Positions 57,919 to 64,000 of a DNA stretch of 64,000 nt are shown one piece after another (position 1 is the first letter of the stretch; every line of letters starts with the position of its first letter). The notes under the pieces are model-generated. The model was not told the DNA's origin, did no database searches, and saw nothing but the letters and a program-made list of their open reading frames with translations. The stretch lies in NCBI GenBank assembly GCA_002729525.1, contig PBYI01000053.1:248001-312000 (forward strand), given 5' to 3'. This stretch comes from Nocardioides sp. Its GTDB lineage: Bacteria; Actinomycetota; Actinomycetes; Propionibacteriales; Nocardioidaceae. The translations under genes were made by a program, and so were the position numbers.

Positions 57919-58271
57919 AAAACCTCCAGAGGGAGTACCACCGGACGCGGGCGGACACCCCGACATCGTCGTCGGACCAGCCCCGTCCCATTGGTCCCAC
58001 ACCTTCGGGGGAGCAGGTTTCGCGCTCCCGGCCTGTTTGTTTCCTCCATGTAACGACCTGCCCTCGAGCGTTACAAACCTGTTGCGGGGTCCCGAATGGA
58101 GCCTGAGAAGGGGCCTCGATCACCGAACCGCAGGTGTACGAACCACGAACGATGGGTAGTTGGGCTGGCTCGGTACGCGTCCAGGCTGCGCTCGCACCCG
58201 TGTGGGAGACTCCCCGGGCGCCGTCCAGGGGCGCCCCAGCACCCCCACCACCGCAGCGGAAGGTCCTCCAC
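57919..58271. other. Intergenic region: amtB promoter/operator and acyltransferase leader
   Basis: This 353-base gap between divergent amtB and the acyltransferase gene holds no convincing gene. It carries the GlnR-type box, a lone GTTAC on the plus strand at 58068-58072 (GTAAC on the amtB strand) that may be an additional half-site, and the acyltransferase ribosome site GGAAGG at about 58258. Its left part is in frame with amtB but lacks homology. Confidence 0.6.
58037..58052 (-). promoter_or_regulatory. GlnR-type box upstream of amtB
   Basis: Read on the amtB strand the 16 bases are GTTACATGGAGGAAAC, an exact match to the GTnAC-n6-GaAAC consensus of the actinobacterial nitrogen regulator GlnR. 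A second GTAAC half-site begins 20 bases upstream, close to the expected 22-base repeat. In Streptomyces GlnR activates amtB-glnK-glnD under nitrogen limitation, which agrees with the genes here. The site-to-start distance is 119 bases. Confidence 0.6.
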
Positions 58272-59537
58272 GTGCACTCCCAGGCACCGGCGCGCGCGCC
58301 ACGCCACGTGCCCGCGCTGGACGGCGTCCGCGCGATCGCGGTGCTGACGGTTCTCGTCGCCCACGGGTCGGTGCGGCTGCTGGGTCCGGAGAACCGCTGG
58401 GGGTCCGGCGGTCTCGGCGTCCAGATCTTCTTCGTGCTCTCCGGCTACCTCATCACCACGCTCCTGCTGGCCGAGCACCGGCAGCACGGCCGGATCAGCC
58501 TCAAGGACTTCTACATCCGCCGAGGTCTGCGGATCTGGCCGCTCTACTACGCGGTGCTGCTGCTCTACGTGGTGGTGCTCCCCCGGATCGACGCCGGCGA
58601 GTTCGGCAACGTCTACGTCTCCGCCGACCGCCCCGGGTTCGACGAGTGGGTCGGCCACTGGTGGGCCTACGCGTTCTTCCTGCAGAACTACCTGACCGCC
58701 GTCAGCGAGATGAAGCTCGGGCTGGGCATCTTCTGGTCGCTGGCCGTGGAGGAGCAGTACTACATCTTCTGGCCGCTGGTCCTGATCGCGCTCCTGCGCC
58801 TGCGCCGGCGCTTCGCGGTCCCGGCTGCGCTGCTGCTGGTCCTCGTCGCCTCGACCGTCGCGAGGTGGCTGACGCTCGAGGGGCGGCTACCGGAGCCGGC
58901 CAACCCGGAGTGGATGCTGCACACCGGCCTGACCGGACTGGTCTGCGGCACCCTGCTCGCCTGGCTCAGGCACGACCAGGGACACCGGACCCGCGGCTGG
59001 GCCGACGGGCTGCCGGGCTACGTGGTGGCGTGGATGGTGCTCGCCCTGGTCACGCTGTCCACCGTGCCCGACTCGACCACGTTCGGGTTCCGCGTGACGC
59101 TCGCCCGGTTCGACTACTACCAGCCGCTCCTCGTCGGACTGCTCGTCGCGACCATCATCGACCGGCTGGTCTCGGTGCCGTCCTCGGGACGACTGCTCGC
59201 CCTGCCCCCGCTGCGCTACGTCGGCAAGATCTCCTACGGCATGTACCTGCTGCACCCGTTGGTCCTCGGCTTCGTCACCGTCCGGCTCACCGCCGAGGAC
59301 GGCACCCGGGGCGGATGGGTCGGGATGGCGGTCTTCGTCGCCGCGACCGTCGCGGTCGCCAGCGTGAGCTTCTACGCCTTCGAGCGCCCGATCCTGCGCT
59401 TCAAGTCCCGCTTCCAGCGAGTCGGGCACGACGCCAACCCCGACGCCACCTCCGGCGCCACGCCTGACGGGACGCCCGGCGGAGCCGACGCCGAGAAGGC
59501 TCAGGCCTCGGCGGTCCGCACGCGCGACCACACCTGA
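58272..59537 (+). CDS. OafA/YrhL-type membrane acyltransferase
   Basis: A 421-residue acyltransferase-3 family protein with about ten helices that O-acetylates (or acylates) surface sugars. The N-terminus HVPALDGVRAIAVLTVLVAH contains the family's RA-x-A-x-x-x-V-x-x-x-H motif. The FFVLSGYLITTLLL and FYIRRGLRIWPLYY stretches, with the conserved RR-x-x-RI-x-P, follow. No SGNH domain follows the membrane part. GTG at 58272 with GGAAGG about nine bases before it is preferred over the longer open frame. Its 3' end overlaps the convergent glycosyltransferase gene by 37 bases. Confidence 0.9.
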   Translation: MHSQAPARAPRHVPALDGVRAIAVLTVLVAHGSVRLLGPENRWGSGGLGVQIFFVLSGYLITTLLLAEHRQHGRISLKDFYIRRGLRIWPLYYAVLLLYVVVLPRIDAGEFGNVYVSADRPGFDEWVGHWWAYAFFLQNYLTAVSEMKLGLGIFWSLAVEEQYYIFWPLVLIALLRLRRRFAVPAALLLVLVASTVARWLTLEGRLPEPANPEWMLHTGLTGLVCGTLLAWLRHDQGHRTRGWADGLPGYVVAWMVLALVTLSTVPDSTTFGFRVTLARFDYYQPLLVGLLVATIIDRLVSVPSSGRLLALPPLRYVGKISYGMYLLHPLVLGFVTVRLTAEDGTRGGWVGMAVFVAATVAVASVSFYAFERPILRFKSRFQRVGHDANPDATSGATPDGTPGGADAEKAQASAVRTRDHT

Positions 59538-60562
59538 CCGAGCAGACCGGCGAGGCCCTCGGCCTCCGCGGCGAGGTCGAAGTGCGGCAGGGTGGCCCAA
59601 CCCGAGGCCCGCAGCGCGTCGACCTCCGCGGCCGGGGCGTCCACGAGGCGCTCCAGCGCCGCGACGTAGCCACCCGGGTCGTCGTACGCGACGAGCACGC
59701 AGTTGTCGCCGGGCCGGCAGTAGGCCATGTTGCCGCCGACGTCCGGGGTCAGCACGACGCAGCCCGCGGCCATCGCCTCCAGGCCCGGCAGGTACATGCC
59801 CTCCTGCGGCTCCGGCGTGGAGAGGAAGACGTCGGCGTGGTGGTAGAGCTCGCGCAGCTCGGCCCAGGACGCGGTCTCGCGCAGCGCGACGAGCTCGAAG
59901 CGGTCGTCGTCCGCGAGACGCTCGGCGACCCGGTCCCCGACCGCGGACTTCCACGTCGTGTAGGCGACCCGCACCGGCCCGGGACGCTCGCGCAGGCCCG
60001 GGGACCGGTCGCGCCGGAAGTACGCCGTGTCGTGACCGATGTTGTTGACCGCGAGCAGGGCGCGGGGGTCGACCCAGGGCTCGATCTCGTCGGCGACGAT
60101 GTGGTTGACACAGATCCGGGACGCCGGCCGGGTCAGCAGCCGGGTCGGGTAGCCGGCGCGCCAGGTCGGGTTGGTGTGCCGGGTGTTCTGCACCAGGTGC
60201 ACGACGCGGTGCGGCGAGCCGCCCGCGGGCAGCGAGCGCAGCGCCACCTCGTAGTTGTCCGGCAGCGAGATGAGCGCCAGGTCGTCGGGACCCATCGCCA
60301 GGCGCTGACGGGAGTGGAAGCGCACCGGCCCGGTGGGGTGGTCGCCCTCGACGAGGTCGCGCAGCCGCTCGATCGCGAACAATGGACCGTCCGGGTCGTG
60401 CGCCTGCGGCGACCAGACCTGCACGGCGAGGCCCATCGCACGGGCGTGGCGGGCGTAGTCCATCAGCTTCACCACGCCACCGGCCGGCCGGTACGTCGGC
60501 GTGAGGACGTGGAGGGTGCCACGCGGCACCCCGTCGGGGAGCACGGGAGCCGGCTCGGTCAC
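59501..60562 (-). CDS. Glycosyltransferase (GT4-like)
   Basis: A 353-residue GT-B protein. TLHVLTPTYRPAGGVVKLMDYARHA opens the acceptor domain. PVRVAYTTWKSAVGDRVAERLAD begins the donor domain. LSTPEPQEGMYLPGLEAMAAGCVVLTPDVGGN matches the donor site E-x7-E. It differs from the two GT4 enzymes earlier in the window by its shorter acceptor domain. The start GTG 60562 overlaps the stop of the next glycosyltransferase by four bases. Donor and acceptor are unknown; part of the surface-glycan cluster. Confidence 0.82.
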   Translation of the reverse strand: MTEPAPVLPDGVPRGTLHVLTPTYRPAGGVVKLMDYARHARAMGLAVQVWSPQAHDPDGPLFAIERLRDLVEGDHPTGPVRFHSRQRLAMGPDDLALISLPDNYEVALRSLPAGGSPHRVVHLVQNTRHTNPTWRAGYPTRLLTRPASRICVNHIVADEIEPWVDPRALLAVNNIGHDTAYFRRDRSPGLRERPGPVRVAYTTWKSAVGDRVAERLADDDRFELVALRETASWAELRELYHHADVFLSTPEPQEGMYLPGLEAMAAGCVVLTPDVGGNMAYCRPGDNCVLVAYDDPGGYVAALERLVDAPAAEVDALRASGWATLPHFDLAAEAEGLAGLLGQVWSRVRTAEA

Positions 60563-61689
60563 CGCAGCTGCTCCAGCACCTCGACCAGCGGCTCGGCGGC
60601 ACGCCGCGGCTCGAGGATCCCCTCGGCGACCGCCACGGCACCGTCGCGACGGGCGCGGAGCGAGTCGCGGTCGGTGGCGGCCTCGCGCAGCGCCGCCTCC
60701 ATCGACGCGGCGTCGTCCTGCTCGACGAGCCAGCCGGCGCCGTGCTCCTCGATCCAGGGGCTGACCTCGGTGAAGGGCACGTGCATGACCGGCAGACCGG
60801 CCGAGAGCGCGACGACCGACCGGGTCACCATCGCCAGCTCGCGCTCGGGGTTGCGGGCGAACACGTCGATGCTGACGTGGCAGCGCGACAGCAGCGTGCG
60901 AAAGTCCTCGAAGCGCAGCAGACCGTGCTGCACCACGCCAGGGTGGCGCGCGAGCCGCTCGATCTCGTCGGAGAGCACGGCGTCGCGAGCCTGCGGGGCC
61001 CAGTGGTTGCCGACGATGAGATGCAGGTCGGCCAGGCCCTCGTCCAGGAGCGGGAGCAGGGCGTCGACCCACGCGCCGGGCCGTGACCACGGCTGGATGT
61101 AGCCGGTGACGATGACCTGGAGCCGCTCGGTCGGGGCCGGGTCGGGCGCGACCGGCGGCAGGCCGGGGTTGACGACCTCCAGCGGCCGTCCGGCGGCACC
61201 GGCGCGCTCGGCCCACTCACGGACGTAGTCGAGCTTCTTCGCGCCGTTGACGACCACGCCGTCGGCCCGGGCCAGGCCGCGCAGCTTGCGCGCCTCGAGC
61301 CGGTTGGTGGCGTCGACGAGGTCGGCGCGGTCGAGGTTCTCCGCGAGCTCGAGCATCTTGGGCGCGAAGAAGTCGTAGACCAGGCGGGTGCTGCCCAGGT
61401 CGCCGAGGTGGTCGACGTGGTTGGAGTTGCAGATGACCAGGGCGTCGATGCCGTGGCTGCGGCACCACGGCGCGATCCGACCGGGGTTGAGGATGATCGT
61501 GCCGGCCGGCACCGGCGGCGGGACCGCCCCGGTCCACACGCGCTGGGTGAGCCACTGGTCGACGATGATCGTCGTCTGGTGCCCCAGGGCGCGCAGGCCG
61601 AGCGCCATGCCCCAGGCCCGCAGACCGGGAGCGGCGACGGGCAGGCCCATGCCGGGCACGACGTCGTTGGCGAGGACGGCGACCTTCAC
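60559..61689 (-). CDS. Glycosyltransferase (GT4-like)
   Basis: A 376-residue GT-B protein that begins VKVAVLANDVVPGMGLPVAAPG, with RAWGMALGLRALGHQTTII close behind. QVIVTGYIQPWSRPGAWVDAL starts the donor domain, and HVSIDVFARNPERELAMVTRSVVALSAGLPVMHVP contains the donor-binding Glu region. GGAGG before GTG 61689 gives good support to the start. It overlaps the FkbM stop by four bases and the next gene by four, so translation is coupled across at least three genes. Confidence 0.82.
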   Translation of the reverse strand: MKVAVLANDVVPGMGLPVAAPGLRAWGMALGLRALGHQTTIIVDQWLTQRVWTGAVPPPVPAGTIILNPGRIAPWCRSHGIDALVICNSNHVDHLGDLGSTRLVYDFFAPKMLELAENLDRADLVDATNRLEARKLRGLARADGVVVNGAKKLDYVREWAERAGAAGRPLEVVNPGLPPVAPDPAPTERLQVIVTGYIQPWSRPGAWVDALLPLLDEGLADLHLIVGNHWAPQARDAVLSDEIERLARHPGVVQHGLLRFEDFRTLLSRCHVSIDVFARNPERELAMVTRSVVALSAGLPVMHVPFTEVSPWIEEHGAGWLVEQDDAASMEAALREAATDRDSLRARRDGAVAVAEGILEPRRAAEPLVEVLEQLR

Positions 61690-63578
61690 GAGAACCTCCC
61701 CCGTCCGAGCCGGGTCGCGGTGACCAGCACGCCCCGGGCCATCGACTCCTCGCCCCACCGGACCGAGCGCAGCTCGTCGACGTGCAGTGCACCGAACGAC
61801 GCGGTCATCAGCTCCTCCACGACCTGCGAGACCGGCGGGTTGGCCGCGCCGCCGGGGGCGGTGACGGCGTACGCGAGCAGCACCAGACGGCCGCCGGGGT
61901 GCAGGCGGCCCAGCGCGTCGCGGAGCACGGTGGTGCGGGCGACCGTCGGCTGACCGCCGTCGTCGAACCACGCGACCGTCACGTGCGGCGAGGGCACCAG
62001 CAGCCCGGGCGGCAGCCGGCGGGCCTCGGCGTCGGCACCGGTGGCGGCGTCCGGGTCGTCGCGGTGGGTCATGGGCAGGTGGCGCTGCAGGGGCAGCCCG
62101 GTGAGGTGCCGCAGGGTCGGGGCGAGCTGCTCGGCGCGACCGACGAGCTCCACCACCGGTGGGTTCTCAGGGTCGCGGGCATCGACGGCGAGGGCATCGG
62201 CGACGACCCGGGCGGCCTGCTGGAACACCGTCTTGGCGTCGACGGCCGACCACGACGGGTCGGTGCGAGGGTGGATGCCGGGGTCCGGCGCGGCTCCCGC
62301 GTCCGCGGGCACCGGCGGCGGACCCGCCAGCTCGCCCTCGGCCGCGAGCCGGGAGTGCAGCGGGGAGTCCGGGTGCACCGCGAGCACCTCGAAGAGCCGG
62401 TCCGGTACGCCGACCAGGTCGGGCACCGGCTCGAGCGCGAAGGCACGCGAGCGCGTGTTGCGCGCACCCGTGACGACGTACCGCTCGTAGCCGCGCTCGG
62501 TGAGCCAGGCGTCGAGCTCCTCGACGGTGCGACCGAAGTCGGCGAGCTGGTCGGGGCTGACCTCGAGGCACAGCGCGGGCCGGGCGCGGTCGAACAGGTC
62601 GGCGGCGCCGCTGAGCACGTCGAGCTCGGCGCCCTCCACGTCGATCTTGACCAGCACCGGGTCGCGGCCGGCGAGCGCATCGGCCTCCTCGGCGAGGAGG
62701 GCGTCCAGCCGCACCGCCCGGGTCGCGCCGGGCGTGCTCTGCTCCGCGGCGACGAACTGCTGGCTGCCGGTGTTGCCGACGGTGCGCTCCCCCGCGGTCG
62801 CCCAGCGCTCGTCGGCGGCCAGGATCGCGTGGTGCGGACGGGTCCAGCCCGCGACACCGGACGCCGTGAGGTTGTGGCGCAGCAGGCTGGCGGTGGTCGC
62901 GGAGCCCTCGACCGCGACGAGCAGACCGTCGCCGCCGACGGTGCGCGCGAGCGGCACCGCGAAGGTGCCGACGTGCGCGCCGGCGTCGACCACGACGTCG
63001 CCGGGCGCCAGCAGCGACAGCAACGCGCTCAGCGTGCCGCGCTGGTGGGCGCCGTGCTGCTGGAGGTGCCGGGTGACCAGGTCGCCGGCGGGGGCGAGGA
63101 AGGAGCCCAGATCGGTCTCGACCCGCACCAGCGCGGCGGCGAGGTGGCCGTCGAGCGCCCGCGAGCACCAGGCGTCCCGGTCGGTGACCGGGTCGGGCAG
63201 GTCCTCGCCGTCGGGCACCAGCCAGGTGCCGGGCGCCAGGAGCGCGGCGTCGTCGAGCGCGCACCGGACGTCGGCACGCGGCTCGACAAGGCGGTCGTGC
63301 GGGGTGACGTGCTGCAGCAGCGGCCGGTCGAGCAGGCCGACGAGGTCGGCGACCGGCACGTCGGGCAGCACCACGACCATCGGCACCGAGCGGCGCGGCC
63401 CCAGCAGCCGCCAGGGGAAGCTCAGCGCGTCGAGGACGAGCAGCTCCCCGGCACCGTCGAGCAGACCCGCGAGGGCGTCGTCCGAGGTCGTCCAGCCGTC
63501 CAGGCCACCCGGGAACGCGTCGGGCCACCGTCCCGTCCACACCACCCGGTGCGGACGGCTCGCGCGGTCGGCCGTCAC
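61686..63578 (-). CDS. Long FkbM-family methyltransferase protein
   Basis: A 630-residue, three-part protein. Residues 1-170 are of unknown fold. Residues 175-375 are an FkbM methyltransferase: VVVDAGAHVGTFAVPLARTVG (SAM site), LVKIDVEGAELDVLSGAADLF and CLEVSPDQL. Residues 430-630 may be a second, degenerate transferase (LGRLHPGGRLVLLAYAV resembles a late methyltransferase strand). It is about twice the usual FkbM length. It overlaps the next gene by four bases on each side. The role is probably O-methylation of a surface glycan. Confidence 0.8.
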   Translation of the reverse strand: MTADRASRPHRVVWTGRWPDAFPGGLDGWTTSDDALAGLLDGAGELLVLDALSFPWRLLGPRRSVPMVVVLPDVPVADLVGLLDRPLLQHVTPHDRLVEPRADVRCALDDAALLAPGTWLVPDGEDLPDPVTDRDAWCSRALDGHLAAALVRVETDLGSFLAPAGDLVTRHLQQHGAHQRGTLSALLSLLAPGDVVVDAGAHVGTFAVPLARTVGGDGLLVAVEGSATTASLLRHNLTASGVAGWTRPHHAILAADERWATAGERTVGNTGSQQFVAAEQSTPGATRAVRLDALLAEEADALAGRDPVLVKIDVEGAELDVLSGAADLFDRARPALCLEVSPDQLADFGRTVEELDAWLTERGYERYVVTGARNTRSRAFALEPVPDLVGVPDRLFEVLAVHPDSPLHSRLAAEGELAGPPPVPADAGAAPDPGIHPRTDPSWSAVDAKTVFQQAARVVADALAVDARDPENPPVVELVGRAEQLAPTLRHLTGLPLQRHLPMTHRDDPDAATGADAEARRLPPGLLVPSPHVTVAWFDDGGQPTVARTTVLRDALGRLHPGGRLVLLAYAVTAPGGAANPPVSQVVEELMTASFGALHVDELRSVRWGEESMARGVLVTATRLGRGRFS

Positions 63579-63958
63579 CCGGCGCCCCCGGCGGGTGGCT
63601 CGCCCGACTCCGCCGGGCCGGAGCCCGGGTTCCCGAGGTAGTCGCGCAGCAGCCGGCGGTAGCCCTCGCGTCGACGCATCAGCGGCGCGATCGGGAGCCC
63701 CTCGAGGCGCTGGAGCAGCCAGACGAGGTCGTCGCGCGCCGGGTCGGCGAGCGCGGGGTCGGCCGCGACGGCCTCCGGTACGACGGCCGCGGCCGCGGCC
63801 TCGCCCTCGCGACGGCGCAGCTCCTCGACGGCCTGCTCGGCGGTCTGCTCCGCGGCGGCGAGCCGACCCCGCAGGTGGGTCACCTCGTAGCGCAGCAGCT
63901 CGTTCTCCATGGCCAGGGCAGGCAGCTCGGCCTGCTCCAGACGCTTCAGCGGGCGCAT
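63575..63958 (-). CDS. Small coiled-coil protein of the glycan cluster
   Basis: No family recognised. The 127 residues start MRPLKRLEQAELPALAMENE and form a coiled coil to about residue 55 (LRGRLAAAEQTAEQAVEELRRREGE), then an Ala-rich linker and a basic motif (PLMRRREGYRRLLRDYLG). The C-terminus is Gly/Pro-rich. The start overlaps an upstream stop by one base and the end overlaps the long FkbM gene by four, so it belongs to the operon. It might be a scaffold or chain-length-type protein. Confidence 0.6.
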   Translation of the reverse strand: MRPLKRLEQAELPALAMENELLRYEVTHLRGRLAAAEQTAEQAVEELRRREGEAAAAAVVPEAVAADPALADPARDDLVWLLQRLEGLPIAPLMRRREGYRRLLRDYLGNPGSGPAESGEPPAGGAG

Positions 63959-64000
63959 CAGACCGCCGTCCTCTCCGCGAGCGACTCCAGTGCCTCCCAG
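63958..64000 (-). CDS. 3' end of another gene (continues beyond the window)
   Basis: Only the last 13 codons are visible on the minus strand (WEALESLAERTAV then TGA, one-base overlap with the coiled-coil gene start). The coupling and strand suggest another glycan-cluster enzyme. Nothing more can be said. Confidence 0.6.
   Translation of the reverse strand, partial: WEALESLAERTAV

Overview
The window is high-GC DNA, about 73% by eye, with frequent GTG starts, 1- and 4-base stop/start overlaps between co-directional genes, and an actinobacterial gene order. The ribosomal-protein/division block, the TrmD-GNAT fusion, the DtxR/IdeR-type and GlnR-type sites and the propionyl/methylmalonyl-CoA genes fit a chromosomal segment from Nocardioides or a close relative in the Propionibacteriales. 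That assignment is inference from gene content. I saw no tRNA, rRNA, CRISPR array, complete insertion sequence or prophage.

Layout. 1-2111: end of a nucleoside-type ABC importer (two permeases). 2146-8261 (minus): methylmalonyl-CoA mutase mutA-mutB-meaB plus an M20 amidohydrolase. 8325-11027: a lipoprotein, a small unknown gene and a GT4 glycosyltransferase. 11039-14647: sdhCAB behind a DtxR/IdeR-like box; SdhA has Arg where the flavin-attaching His is expected. 14731-20110: M1 peptidase, GGCT-like protein, RIO kinase with a possible leader ORF, nested inverted repeats, a second GT4 enzyme and a GNAT protein. 20115-25381 (minus): rlmN preceded by an overlapping four-gene unit: Lgt-like transferase, a radical SAM protein resembling tetraether-lipid synthase, and two small membrane proteins.

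25464-32202 (minus): the essential series rpsB-tsf-pyrH-frr-cdsA. It carries two anomalies: an in-frame amber codon in rpsB, and an SPFH/zinc-ribbon gene pair inserted between tsf and pyrH. 32634-37373: M23 peptidase, then xerC-dprA-yifB-yraN. 37519-41746: a TadE-like gene and two large TadG-like genes. 41911-47053: rpsP-khpA-rimM-trmD(GNAT)-rplS-lepB-rnhB-DUF2469.

47227-51966: sulfotransferase, amidohydrolase, NYN protein, FkbM methyltransferase and ffh. 52105-57918: an SGNH protein and the nitrogen module amtB-PII-PII-glnD, with a GlnR-type box upstream of amtB. 58272-64000: a surface-glycan cluster (acyltransferase, two glycosyltransferases, a long FkbM protein, a coiled-coil protein and the end of another gene).

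The strongest candidate for an undescribed system is the Lgt-like/radical SAM operon at 21391-24645, which by homology should modify membrane lipids or a lipid-linked substrate. The most surprising single base is the amber codon in rpsB.
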